Source: Cryptomeria japonica
Lineage: Eukaryota; Streptophyta; Pinopsida; Cupressales; Cupressaceae
DNA length: 62,000 nt
Direction: 5' to 3'
Assembly (NCBI RefSeq): GCF_030272615.1
Contig: NC_081408.1
Location: 402,099,889-402,161,888 of the forward strand
The notes beneath the pieces were generated by a model. It did not search any database. It was not told the DNA's origin and saw only the letters and a list, made by a program, of their open reading frames with translations. A program made the translations under genes and the position numbers. Shown here one piece after another: positions 45,040 to 56,863 of this stretch (position 1 is the first letter of the stretch; every line of letters starts with the position of its first letter).

Positions 45040-46440
45040 GACAATTCGGGAGTTGTAAGAGAGGAATTGGGTAGAGGAGATAGGGACAAACATAACTGGA
45101 TTTTGCAGAAGTTTCAGGTATCCCCAAGGAGTAGGGCACTCTAGGAGGATTAGGACACTTTGGGAGGACCAAGATGCTCGACCCCCCTTGGTCCTGGGTG
45201 AAATGGTCCTGGAATTTGAGGTAGCTTCTGGGAAACATTCTTATTCTAAAACAACTCATGGCTGCATCTAAGATTTGGAGGACCAATTCACTCCGCTCCC
45301 TCAATCTTGATAATTCTACTCAAATTTTCTGTCATAGGTTTGGATCTATTTCCTATCCTTAAATCCAATTCTACAACTCTGCATTACATCTAAAACTTAC
45401 TATTATTATTATTTTATGTAAATTTTCCATCATTCGCCTTAGATACAACATTCAAAATATGTCTTGTCGATCACATTTTCAACTCAAACGAAAGGCATAG
45501 AATCCCATTAGTATTCATCCCTCTTCCCAATAAAATTGAGGTTGAATATATAGAATTAACTCTCATTTTAATGTGATGTATGTGAAAATTAGGTCATTTC
45601 CTAGTTTACAAAGCTTAACTTGTGAAACCCTAAATTTCCCTACCTTACAGTAGCAATGATGGCAGATGAGAAGCTACATGCATATAAATAAAAAGTATTA
45701 TTTATAAATGTTAAAAGATATAGCGTGGTTGCATGTTGATTCTTGTCAAATTTTGATGCATGTAACTAACTAGACTAACAAAATAAATTGATGGCAACCA
45801 AGTGTTACATGTTGTGCATGAGCAGGTCCCAATTAAAAAATAGGATCAACAATTACTATAATTCCCTTATGGTAGTGTTATTGTATGCTTGTTTAGTATA
45901 ACTCATATATGAGTGTTGATGATTAATGTGCAATGTGTGCTTGTGAGTGTGAGGGAACGCAATTATAGTTGTGGATGAATCAAGAGATTCATTTAAATAA
46001 GTTGTGTGGAATGATGGTGATGGTTGAGATAATGGACTAATATCATTAGATTGAATGAATGAGTTTAGTGACGTGGGTGGTGAAATGAGTTCTTTCCATG
46101 CAAGTGATTTAGGAATTCATTCTTTTTGTATGGATTTTTGTATAGCTTAAGACGACGCCTTTTAACCTTTAAGAAAAAAATGGACTGGATGAATGGTAGG
46201 GAGTTGAATAACTCCATTTGGGAAACTTTGTTGAATCTCATAAGGATCTAATCAATGTGTTCAAATTTTTCCTCTATGGTCCTTATATATGGGGTTAAGG
46301 AGAAGAGCCTAGTCACGTTCCTTAAATTGCCTTGTTTTAATAAATTGGTCATGCCATTTACTCCTTCATTTTTGTATGATCTTTGTAAGATGGACTGGTT
46401 CCATCCTAATTTCATCCAAGGTATTCAGTTGGTGTAATAT
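45040..46440. other. Flanking DNA without recognised gene
   Basis: Continuation of 34606-35677 at the left. It holds a small repeat of GGAGGA-type words near 45141-45170 and AT-rich intergenic-looking sequence. No coding frame is credible; the frame at 45029-45304 crosses the insertion boundary. Confidence 0.4.
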
Positions 46441-46459
46441 ATATTATTAAGCTTCACTT

Positions 46460-47090
46460 GGTTCCATCCCCAATTGAACTATTGTTCATAGTTTTTTTAT
46501 TCAAACTCGATTGGCAAGACTACCTTTTTGGCATAAATGAATTCATAGGGTGTGAACCCTATGATGGTTTAAATTTCAACTGCCTTAATGAGTATTGCCT
46601 CAAAGTTTATGTCAGTCAGCTCAAGTTGGCCCTTAGATTGTGGGTGATAGGGTGTAGACTTCTTATGCCTAGTTTCATATTCTTTAACCAATTGAGAAAT
46701 TAAATTTAAGGTAAACTAAGGACCTTGGTTTGTAACTATTTATTCGGGCACACCATATCTTGTCAATATCTCTTCATATAGAAATATAACTACCTTAGTA
46801 TCTCTAGTAGTCTTCAGGGCTTTGACTTCTACCCATTTTGTCAGGTAATTAGTATAGACCAGAATGTAAAAATTGGTATTTAATGTAAGCTCGATTGGAC
46901 CAATAAATTCAAGGTCCCATATATTAAATGGTGAAATCACCAACTATGGTTGCAAGGGAATTTCATCACTTCTAGTTGGCCTTCTCATTCTTTTGCAGTG
47001 ATAACATCTTTTGGCATATTGAATTGCATCCTTATATAGTGCAGGTCAATAGTATCTTTTATTGAGGATCTTTATTATCCACCACAAGGG
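46460..47090 (-). pseudogene. Ty3/gypsy integrase, decayed
   Basis: Minus strand from about 47090: zinc-binding CYHCKRMRRPTRSDE, then the core starting WDLEFIGPIE with YTNYLTKWVEVKALK, then TNQGP...KSTPYHPQSKGQLE, then TPYEFIYAKKVVLPIE to about 46460. It is riddled with stops. The catalytic aspartate expected in VTDQG is asparagine here. It once joined element DNA to the chromosome. Confidence 0.78.
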
Positions 47091-47459
47091 TCATCATAAA
47101 AATCCTTGAGAATTTCAAAAACTTCACCCTCTCTGATACACCTATGCAAACATTATTAGGCCTCATGTAGGACAAATACCCAACTATCCATGATATGGAA
47201 AGTTGTGTTCAAGCAATTGGAAGTTCCTCATTGGTGATAGATGTGGTTATGTTTTTCCTACAATCAGATACTTAGCTATGTCTACATACCAATGTTTATT
47301 CACTATCAGTGAAACTAAATGTTTATCAAGGAAATAATCATCAACAACTAGATCCTCTACTAAACTTGTCAATTTGGACAAAAAGTTCTCCACCATGTTG
47401 GATTTTCTCGGCTTGTTAGCGATAGTAATATCAAATTATTATAATTATAATTTTTGTCC

Positions 47460-47910
47460 AACAAGTTTGGCACTAACCACTCGTTTGTTCATCAAATAAT
47501 GTATTGTTGCATGATAAATATGAATACAAACGGAATACTCAGTAATATAGTGTCTAAACTTGTTGATTGCATATATAATAGCCAACATCTCTTTCTCAAT
47601 CACTATATAATTGAGCTCATTCCCATATAAATTCTTACTAATATAATAAATGACATACTCTAGGTTTACTTCTTTCTATCCTTGAATAGCTCCAATTACA
47701 AAATTAGAGGCATCATTATGAATGTAGAAGTGGAGCTTACAATTAGGTCCTCTCAAGACAAGGGCCTTCACATAAGGGATGCTTTCAATGATTAAAAATA
47801 TTGTTGACAAGATGGTGTCCATTCAAATTTAACATCCTTGGCTAACAATACAAACAAAGGGGAAACAATCTTACTAAAAACCTTGATAAAGCTTATATAG
47901 TACCCTGCAT
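47460..47910 (-). pseudogene. Ty3/gypsy RNase H, decayed
   Basis: The minus strand gives LAKDVKFEWTPSCQQYF and downstream RNase H-like pieces with several stops and at least one frameshift. It lies between the RT core and the integrase, as expected. Confidence 0.6.
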
Positions 47911-48078
47911 GGCCAAGAAAACTCCATGCATCTTTTCCTTTTGCATGACACTAGTAAATTGGATTGGTTGGATATACTTGAATTTCATCATGTGACACAA
48001 AGTGTCCTAGAACAAAACCTTCTTCCATCATAATGAAATATTTCTCACTATTGAGGGGAGGTTATTATACTAACACCT

Positions 48079-48429
48079 TTACAGAAAATTCTCTAGATTT
48101 ATTAAAACTTCCTCAAAGGAGTTCCTAGAGGTTGTAAAGTCATCCATATATATCTCCATTGAATTGTGAGATAATAATATAATTAAGAAAACTCCTTGAA
48201 ATCTTGTTGGATCATTATACAACCTAAATGGTAACAATAAATATTCATATGTACCCCAAGAACATGTAGAAATAGTTTTGTCTGGATCCTTAGGAGCTAA
48301 CTTAATTTGGTTATAGCCACTAAACCCATCCAACAAAGAAAATAAATTTTTTCCTACGTATGAGTTTGAAACTTGGTCAATGAAAGGTAGAGACAAATGG
48401 TATTTCCTAGTGGTGCAGGTCCTCATCAT
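48079..48429 (-). pseudogene. Ty3/gypsy reverse transcriptase core, decayed
   Basis: 116 open codons on the minus strand: LPFIDQV, NLFSLLDGFSGYNQIKLAP, then the catalytic box IYMDDF. The codons before position 48429 are lost at an insertion; the N-terminal RT part is at 50388-50777. Confidence 0.82.
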
Positions 48430-48438
48430 TTTGATTCA

Positions 48439-50333
48439 TGGTTGTATTGGGAATAGAATGTGCGTGTGTGTTTGAAGGCCTATTTATTAGGCCTAGGCAA
48501 TGTAATAAGCCTAAGGCTCCAAAGTGTGTCAACTTGGTCAAAAGCCTTGTATAAAATTCTATAGGTATTTTTGTTGTTTAGGGGTCTAAAATGTGTAGTA
48601 TGTTCATTCTTGACCTTTGGTATGAAGGCAAGATCAATTTGTAAAAAGTTGTCAACAATTGCAATTGTTGTCAAGCAACTTTTTTTGCAACATTTTCCAA
48701 TGTGGTTACTCCAATGGTTGGTTGGTTGCTTGTATGAATTGAGGAAGTTGGAGGAGTTCCTTGGCATGATATAAGCCTGGAGGAACAATGCCTTCTAGTT
48801 GGAGAAGTTGGAGAAGTAATTTTTAATGAAATCTTTGTCTTCAAACAAAACGGTTACTGAATTTTTTTTGCATTTTCCTTGAATTCCAGTCCTTGCATGA
48901 TTCCTAACAATTGGTGGGAATTAATTGAGAATTTGAAAAATTTGTAGCAGTGGTTTACCAATCATATAGAGTTTATTTGAGGCCTTTAAACATTTGGCCT
49001 TGAAAGAAAGAGAATTTTCAATCCCACTGGTCTGGTAAAACCCTTAAACCAAGGGTTTGAATGCTAATAGGGGCACAAATCAACATCTCTCAATGAAATC
49101 AATCTGAAACCTGGGAGTATGTTGATTTGGAATGTATATTAGATGTTACCGATGGTTGTGAAGACATGAACTATCATTTGACTATCCAAAGATGAGGCCC
49201 TAGGCTTGACATCGGTCATGTGGCAAGCCTGAGCAGTATAAAAGGGGATAGAAAGCCTGAACAACAGATTGGTGGATGGTCAAAATAGGCATGTGAAGGA
49301 CCCTTGGGTAGGTTCAAACCCCTGGAAAGTATCATTCTTGCATTCCTTATTGAATGGTGAAGCTTTTGAGAGCGTAAACCCCAATACTAGCTAGAAGAGG
49401 CAAAACAGGGTCAGTAGGGTTTGACCATCCGTACTAAAAAACCAGATGCAAAAGTTTGGAATCTTGTAGAAGGCCCAAAAGGGTATCTAAATATCTAATT
49501 TATTCAGGGGGTTGTTCAGGTAGATTGTGAGACAAGTAAGGAAAAGTTCGATTGGAGGGCTAATTGCTTATAGTCCTATTTTTTAGGTCTAATAGGGGAA
49601 ATGACACAAGAGGCTAATAAAAACCCAGCTAAGGGGTCAGAATATATGAAAATTCCATATAACACATGTGAGAACATTCACATAGGCCAAATTCCACCTT
49701 GTTAGTAAAGATTTTGTTGCTAGGGGTGTGGGGTTGTTAGGTGACTTTGGTTGAAGGGTTGGAACCTAAGGGGTAGGTGACTCCTTGTCAATTGTGACTT
49801 GTCCTGAGTGGAGAGATCCTTGGGAAGGATCTAGGGTAGACTCTAATAACCTTGGGAAGGTTAAGGACATTGGTCCATTGGGCGACATCTAGTGGAGACC
49901 CTTATTGAGCAAAAACAAAAGAAAGTGATAGAACATCCCCATATCCCTCTGCATCACCTAGTGGCTACATTAAGTTCTATGTAATCAACACTCTCTCCAA
50001 TTTACTCCCTTATTGGGTGCAATGACCAATGGAGTGTTTCTAGTGGTCCAGCATCCCTCACGGTGATTCACAACATGGTTTAACAACCTCTTATGGATTC
50101 TATAAGTCTAGTGGTTGTATCGGGCATTGACAGGTCGATCTTTTGGTGCAACGACAATCCTAGCTTGTAACAAGTGGTATCAAAACCTAGCCATGGGTTT
50201 GAATCATGTAGGCCATGATGAGTGATTTTGGGAGGGGGATTGTTGGCAGTGGGCCAACATCCCTTGTGGGGATTCATGACATGGTTTAACAGCCTCCTGT
50301 AGATTCTATAAGTCTAGTGGTTGTATTGGGAAT
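48439..50333. mobile_element. 1.9 kb interruption of the gypsy RT
   Basis: Splits RT between its N-terminal part (50388) and core (48429). The 16 bp TGGTTGTATTGGGAAT occurs at both margins (48439-48454 and 50318-50333). The right end contains a miniature LTR element. The left 300 bp has a LINE-like fragment; 48790-50034 holds no frame I trust, only a TATA-like TATAAAAGG near 49236. Confidence 0.55.
48480..48788 (-). pseudogene. Possible LINE reverse-transcriptase fragment
   Basis: 102 codons on the minus strand, including AFIPKVKNEHTTHFRP and YRILYK. This resembles the I-P-K-x-x-x-P...FRPISL...YKI start of LINE (L1-type) RT. It is short and diverged; a chance match is possible. Confidence 0.35.
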
Positions 50334-50336
50334 TGA
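50035..50336 (+). mobile_element. TRIM-like miniature LTR element
   Basis: 138 bp LTR (50035-50172, TGTTTC...TAACA), then AG and a primer-binding-like TGGTATCAAAACC at 50175. The interior is only 68 bp and ends GGGAGGGGGAT (polypurine tract, 50230-50240), then comes a second LTR from 50241 (TGTTGGCAGTGG). The second LTR matches the first for about 95 bp and then is cut off at the gypsy junction. No coding capacity. The overall plan fits terminal-repeat retrotransposons in miniature. Confidence 0.65.
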
Positions 50337-50387
50337 CACCCACTCATTGTATGGTGTAGGATAAATGAACCTCGCATCTAAAAGTTT

Positions 50388-50777
50388 TTATAATCCAAAA
50401 TTCATTATGTCTCTAAGAGTTGGGTTCATTCTCCCATGTGATTGTCTTACTAGTTGACAACCTTTATCTATATAGATGTGATGCATACAAAGGCTAGGGT
50501 CTATACCTCTCATGTCCTGATAATTCCAAGCGAATGCAAATGTTTGGGCTTGTAGCATGTGAAACAACTTAGAGTGTTGGGATGAGGTCAATTCATTACT
50601 GATATTGAGTGTCTTACTAGGAGACACTTCCATAGGTATTGTTGGAATCATGATAGAGACAATATCAAGGATAGGTATATTAAGAATATAATTGTGTGGT
50701 AGGAGGTCATGGAATATGGTGGAAGTAGATTTTGTTATATTAGATAATAGTCTATATGTAGCTAGCAAGTCAAGCAT
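50388..50777 (-). pseudogene. Ty3/gypsy RT, N-terminal part and protease-RT linker
   Basis: Minus-strand frame of 129 codons. The conserved part is FAWNYQDMRGIDPSLCMHHI, then LVRQSHGRMNPTLRDIMNFG, the standard approach to plant gypsy RT. It continues past a stop to FIYPTPYNEWVS at about 50340, where the interruption starts. Confidence 0.78.
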
Positions 50778-51065
50778 GACAAATTTTGATCTTGTTGTGA
50801 GCCCATCCCATATGAATTTTGTATAATATGAGCAAGAAATTCATCCCTTTCTTGTATATCTATCATGAGACTCCTCTCTATAGTCATAAGTGTCTAGAGA
50901 TAATATTGATCTCTATAATCTAAAATTGGCAACATAAACTGTTCTACATCAACATGTGGTTGTGCTAAAGGATAGAGAACAACTTATTTGTGACATTTTT
51001 ATGAAAAATAATCATATTTTTAGACCTATTTCCAATAAAATCATCTACTATATAGCTAACCATGG

Positions 51066-51302
51066 TTAGCCTAAAATCAATGGATATCCTCTCAAATTGG
51101 CCTTGGATTGGAGGACCATGAAGTCAACATGGTATTCCCAAGAATCAAGAATGATACTCAAGTCTTCAATCATTCCCTTTAGTTTAATAATTGATTTATC
51201 TGTAAGTTGGAGTTTTTTTGGTGTAGGTATTAAATTTATTGATTGTAGATTGTCCATTGTCTCCCTAGTCATCACGTTTATGGTTGCACTAATACTAATC
51301 AA
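51066..51302 (-). pseudogene. Ty3/gypsy protease, decayed
   Basis: Minus strand: ISISATINVMTRETM where the active site should read D-S-G-A, so the catalytic aspartate is lost; then KLKGMIEDLSIILDSWEY and YPLILG. Coding-like sequence extends upstream to about 51400. Confidence 0.7.
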
Positions 51303-51399
51303 GTTATTTTTTACAAGTATCCCTTTGATATGGATATCTAATACAATCTTATTAGGGTTTAAATATTTGGGAACAATAGAGTTCCTAACATAATATCAA

Positions 51400-51646
51400 C
51401 TAGTTGTCCTTGAAATGGATAGTTTGGGGGTTCTTCCTTTTTATCCATGGCCGTTTAAGATACAATTCCCTAGTGGTTTTAGTGTAGATTGGGACATCCT
51501 TTATGACTTAGATGAGGATAATTTTGACACATGCATTTTTTAACTGACTCAAGAGATCAAATTCAATATTAGGGTGGTATTTATAGGTAGCTAGCATGTC
51601 TAAAAATGATGGTTATTTGTTTGTCAGATCAACATGTAGGTGATTC
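51400..51646 (-). other. End of the gypsy remnant
   Basis: Decayed sequence upstream of the protease with no usable frame. It is cut at 51646 by the copia array; GATTC (51642-51646) would be one copy of that array's target duplication. Confidence 0.4.
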
Positions 51647-53352
51647 TATTAGTCCCAACTGGTGCTGAGAGGGGAGGGGTGAATCAACACTTAATCAAAA
51701 TTTCATAATTTAACTTTTATCTTAAATCTTCTTTCATCTAAGATCTAGCAATATACTTAATCAGTGAAGTAAAATATGGAAGCATGAAAAGTTGACAGTG
51801 ACACCAATAAGTTATCTCGTGGAAACCCAATAGGGAGAAAATCACGGCGTGAGAAGGAACTCACAATATTTGCACTCTTCTAGAGTACGCCCAGTTAAGA
51901 GCCATCCTTGTTAGGAGATTACAAAGACACTATTAGGTGCCACCCGCTTAAGGGATTTTGTTCAAGGCCGGTTAGTGCCTTTACCTTGTTAAAGGTAGCC
52001 TGGTTAGAGGACTTAGAACATTAGCTAAGATGTTACCCAGTTAAGGGATTTTACAATAGGGACCGGTTAAAGTCCACCTAGTCAAGGGATTTATGTTGCA
52101 GTTGTTAGAAAGCAATTGATGGATGATTTTTTGAATTAGCTACTGATAGATTAATTAGATCTCAATATGCATTCCACCCAATACACACCGGTTGTGTCTT
52201 CTCTGCACAGTACCGGTTTCCTTCTTACACCTTTGGCTATTCACTCAGTTGGTCATCTCTCCTTTAGCACTGCACTCTACTGGTCCTCTAACCTTTGGCT
52301 CTGCACTCTGCCAGTCCAATATCCTTCGACTCTACCCTCAACTGGTTCTCTATCCTTCAGCTCTGCACTTAGCCAGTTCTCTGTCCTTCAGATCTGCACA
52401 ACCAGTTCTTTGTATGTCGACTCTACACTTAGTCGATCTCCCCCACACATACACTCAACTGTGCTAACACCTTTTAGAACTTCCTCTCACTTTTCTCTTC
52501 ACCCTGGATCGCCTTCAAAAAGATTTCCTTGTTTCAAATTTCATGATCAAAAACTTTCTGAAAGAGCTCAAGAACTCTTTATACATTTTCAGTTGACACC
52601 TATAGGCATATCCTCAATTAGATCAATCAAGGATTTCAGAAGATTTCAAATTCAAACTCTCCTGCTCTTTCTTTGTGCGCCTTTCAACAATTCTGCCAAG
52701 TGTTCAACCACTTCTGCGACCGCATCTTCCAAGGATAGAAACCTTTGAGACATGTCCAGTCAAATAAATGCAAACCACAAAATCCACATGTAATCATGCT
52801 TGACTGCATGGTAACTGAAAGTTAACTATACCAACAAATTATTTGGCGTAGACACAAGCCTACCAACTCATTCTTTGCCACCACAACTAAATGGCCGATC
52901 ACTACTCCAAAACTTATGGTGATCACCTATCTTCCTTCAGTCATACCAATGTACCAGTATGTAGTTTCACTTCTTACTTTACCGATTCATTCTTTGGCTA
53001 CCGGTTTGTTGTGCTAGCATCATGTTTCTCCCCTATTTGCCAGAGAGTTATCGGTTGGTTGGAACAAACAAGTTTCTTTGCCTAAGTCACCTTTTGTGAC
53101 TTCACCATCATCAAGGTGACCGATCTTCCTAAATGATAGATTGATTGACTTACTTTATCTTTCCTTGATCTGAATTACCCTTTGATCATTCAATACCCAT
53201 TCATTATTGCTTAGTGAAAAGAAACATCACTTTACATATACCACTACACTGATTAGTATCTTCACCGATAAGTGTTGAAAATCAATGACAGACCTTAGCA
53301 TATATATCGGTTTTCTAGATTGACCGATTTTGTCAATGCCAACAATCCAACA
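51647..53352 (-). repeat. LTR D (terminal 3' LTR of the copia array)
   Basis: 1,706 bp. The outer end is TATTAGTCCC (mutated from TGTTAGTCCC); the inner end is AATCCAACA followed by the polypurine tract. Minus-strand TATA (GTATAAAGAG) at 52575-52584. Contains several imperfect copies of a CCGGTTAAGGGATTT-like word (51900-52090). Confidence 0.87.
52575..52584 (-). promoter_or_regulatory. TATA box of LTR D
   Basis: GTATAAAGAG on the minus strand, conserved at 58795-58804 in LTR E. Confidence 0.5.
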
Positions 53353-53366
53353 ATCTCCCCCTTTGG
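53353..53366 (-). other. Polypurine tract, copia unit D
   Basis: CCAAAGGGGGAGAT on the minus strand, identical to that of array unit B (22507-22520). Confidence 0.85.
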
Positions 53367-53686
53367 CATTGATGGCAAACACTTCAAAGTTTGGCTAGTT
53401 AGAAGCATGTTTTTCCATCTTTGTAACAATTCAGTCATTACTTCTGCCCCGAGTAATGAATATCTCCCCTTGTCACTGATCATACTCTGATACAACAATT
53501 TCAGCTCAATCATTACTTGCCAATGCTGCAATCTAATCATATCTCCCCCTTTGACAACAATGCCAAAGAGTCATGTCTAACCACTTACTAGACTGCTCCC
53601 CCTAACCACAGTAGTTAACACTCATCAATCTAGTTTGTGTAAACAAAACTTGAAAGCATACCAGATTGATGTTGAACCTTGTTGGA

Positions 53687-55540
53687 TTACTTTACTGAAT
53701 GGAGGGGCATCACCCCCAGCTTACCTCTGAGATAGTCAAAGGTGTCCTTTTGTAGTGGCTTGGTGAATATATCAGCCACCTGCTCTTTTGTTGATATGTA
53801 CTCCAAATTTACTTCCTTTTCTTGAACTTGTTCACTTAGATAGTGATATTTGATGGCTATATGCTTCATTTTGGAGCGCATCACCAGGTTCTTAGATATG
53901 TCAATGGTACTGGTGTTGTCACAATGAATCACTACCGGTCCAACCAACTTTTCTTGAATTTATTCCAGCAGTTGCTTAATCCAAACTATCCGTGTACAAT
54001 TAATTGCAACAACTACATACTTAGCCTCAGCTGTAGATTGAGATATGCAGTTTTGTTTCTTACTTGTCCAAGATACAATTCTTTCTCCGAGAAAGAATGC
54101 TCCTCTACTGGTGCTCTTCCTGTCATCGAAGTTTCTAGCCCAATCAGAATCAGTGAAGACACTTTAGCTAAAGTATCCTTTGTGTGGATACCAAAGACCA
54201 TACTCCTCAGTCCCCTTTAGGTATCTAAATATTCTTTTGACTACCATCATGTGAGTTTCTTTTGGATTTGCAGAAAATCTGGCAACTAGGCAAACAACTT
54301 GTGCTATGTCTGGTCTGCTATGTAAAACATACTATAATTTACCGATCATGGACTGGTAAAGTGTCTCATTCACCTTTGCAACCTCAACATATTTAGATAG
54401 CTTATAATCTATAACCATTGGAGTTCCAACAGGTTTGCAATCCTCCATTCCAAAAGTCTTGTGAATTTCTTGTATGTACTGAGTCTGACCGATAAAGATG
54501 CCATTCTTTAACTAAGAGACTTGTAGGCCAATAAAGAACTTAATCTCACCAATCATGGACATCTCAAACTCTTGCTGCATTTGTCCAATAAATCTCCTCC
54601 TCATCTCATCATCTCCCGCAAAGATGATGTCATCCACAAATATCTCAACAATTAGGTGTTTTCCTTCAGTCCTTCTCTTCAGATACAGGTTACTGTTATC
54701 ACTGGTTCTTTTGAACCCAATGCTTAGCAGATATGAGTGTAATCTCTCATACCAATCTCTCGGTGCTTGTTTCAGCCCATACAGAGCTTTCTACAACCTG
54801 CACACCATATTTCTCTCCTCTCCAAATGCAAACCCTTCCAGTTGCTCTATGTATACCTCATCCTCTAACACATCATTTAAAAATGCCGATTTGACATCCA
54901 TTTGGTATACTTTAAACCTCTTATAAGAAGCATAGGCCGGCAAAATTCTCACCCCTTCCAGTTTGGCTACCGATGTGAAGGTTTCTCCATAGTCCAAACC
55001 TTCTTCTTGAGCATAGCCCTTACAAACCAATCTTGCCTTGTTTCTTCTCACCTTACCAGTTTCATCCATCTTATTTCTGAACACCCACTTGGTGCCAATT
55101 ACATTTTTATTTTCCGGTCTAGGTACTAGAGTCCATGTATCATTTTTCTTTATTTGCTCCAGTTCTTCTTCCATAACTTTGACCCAATCATCAACTTTCA
55201 GAGCCTCCTTTGCTGTTTTGGGCTAAAAAATTGAGAGCATACACTCATTCTCTTTTACTCTTCTTCTGGTTAGAACTCATGCATCCTTGTCATCGATGAT
55301 ATCTTCGGCAAAGTGATTATTTCTGACATATTTTGCCAATACTGGTTCACTCCTTGGAACTTATTCTACCAGTTGTGCAAGTTCTATCTCACATGCTTCT
55401 TCATTAGCCACTTCAATAGGATCTTCTTCAGTAGGTTCCACTGGTACATTGTACTCGAACCCTTTATAGTCCTCCAGTTCACTCTTACTGTCCTGTTCAT
55501 TTTTCTCAGAGTACTCGTCTACTCTAACATTTGCACTTTC
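53687..55540 (-). pseudogene. Copia RT and RNase H, unit D
   Basis: Minus strand. Open pieces include 55174-54791 (NDTWTLVPRPENKNVIGTKW, GLDYGETFTSVAKLEG, VYQMDVKSAFLN) and 53947-53687 (HCDNTSTIDISKN, then VADIFTKPLQKDTF). The active-site box FVDDIIF lies near 54640. RNase H ends in the usual ADIFTKPL. The frame is mostly continuous with that of gag and integrase but carries many stops, for example near 54791 (before KALYGLKQA) and 54512. Reverse transcription in the cytoplasm would be its job; it is now dead. Confidence 0.85.
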
Positions 55541-55542
55541 CA

Positions 55543-56815
55543 CAATCTTACCGGTTCTTTTGTTTAGACACCGGTATGCCTTGCTCTCTGTTGAGTAACC
55601 TAGGAAGGTTCCCTCATCACTCTCGGGATCAAATTTTCCAGTGTTCTCATCCCTTTTGATGTAGCACCTGCTTCCAAATACTTTTAAATAACAAACATTA
55701 GGAGAGTAACCACTCCATAATTCATAAGGAGTTTTGTTTGTTCCCTTCTTTACCTATATCTGGTTCAAAGTGTAGACAACAATGCTTATTGTTTCTCTCC
55801 AAAAGGTATGTGGGATATCCTTCTGTAGCATTAGAGTTCTGGCACAATCAATGAGAGTTCTATTTCTTCTTTCAACAACTCCACTCTGTTGAAGAGTTCT
55901 GGGTGCCGACATTTGTCTCATGATTCCCTATTCCTCATAATAGTTCATGAACTCTTGAGAGGTGAACTCTCCTCCTTTGTCTGATCTTAGGCACTTCAGA
56001 TTCTTACCGGTTCCTCTTTCTGCTCGAGCCTTAAACACTTTAAACATGTGAAAAGTTTCTGATTTTTCTTTTAAAAAGATAGTCCACATCATTCTTGAGA
56101 AGTCATTAACAAATAACATAAAATAGTGGTCTCCATAGAAGCTCTTAGTTCTCATGGGATGACATAGGTCTGTGTGAACTAATTCCAACACACTTTCAAA
56201 TGAGAAAGTTTTATTGCTGAAGCTGGACCCGGTCAACTTCCCTAGTTGACACTCTTTGCACATAGCATTTTTAGGTTTTACTATATCAGGAATACCTCTT
56301 ATGGATTTTGCCTTGCTGATTTTAGCTATGCTATCAAAATTAACATGACATAATATTTTGTGCCATAACCAGCTATCTTCTACCTTAGCCACTAGACAAT
56401 TACCTATGGTGGTGTCTAGATGAAACAAATTGCCTCTTGACTGTTTACCAGTGGCAATTGAATTTCTAGATTTGTCTTTTATTTTACATATCCCTTTATT
56501 GAACTCTAACCAGTATCCTTTATTGTTAAGCTGTACAACACTTAACAAGTTGTACTTTAATCCTTCTACCCAAAAGACATCATGAAAGTTTGTCTTATCA
56601 TTCAAGGCTATAGACGCCTTACCTCTTACTCCACATGGGGCATCATTTCCAAACCTCACCATTCCTCCATTGCAATCCTCCCTGCTGAGGAATTTACTTC
56701 TGTCACCGGTCATGAGGTGAGTACAGCCCCTGTCGATCACCCATTCTCCACACCGGTTTGTGCTAGAAATCAATGCCATATCTCCTTCCTCTGTGCTGTC
56801 CTCTTTGACTACCAC
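55543..56815 (-). pseudogene. Copia protease and integrase, unit D
   Basis: Minus strand, open from 56815 to 55928 (295 codons) and resuming to the 55543 region. Protease motif WVIDRGCTHLM, where the usual D-S-G is D-R-G, so the active site is damaged. Pre-integrase zinc finger WHKILCHVNF with CKECQLGKLTGSSF. Integrase core HTDLCHPM, LRSDKGGEF, and after a stop the segment with ERRNRTLIDCARTLM. Then come the C-terminal VFGSRCYIKR and YSTESKAYRC. Confidence 0.85.
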
Positions 56816-56863
56816 AAAAGCAATTCCATCTTCATCAGATCTCTCTGATTCTTCATGAGTGAC

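Noticed and set aside
45029-45304. Minus-strand frame of 91 codons
   Set aside because: It crosses the 3' LTR boundary at 45034 and has no recognisable motif.
52167-52748. Plus-strand frame of 193 codons (and 58386-58812)
   Set aside because: Lies inside the U3 part of LTRs D and E, is Ser/Leu/Thr-rich because of C/T-rich sequence, and is broken in LTR E.
53843-55129. Plus-strand frames opposite copia RT (also 60063-61143)
   Set aside because: Antisense shadows of RT and RNase H in both units.
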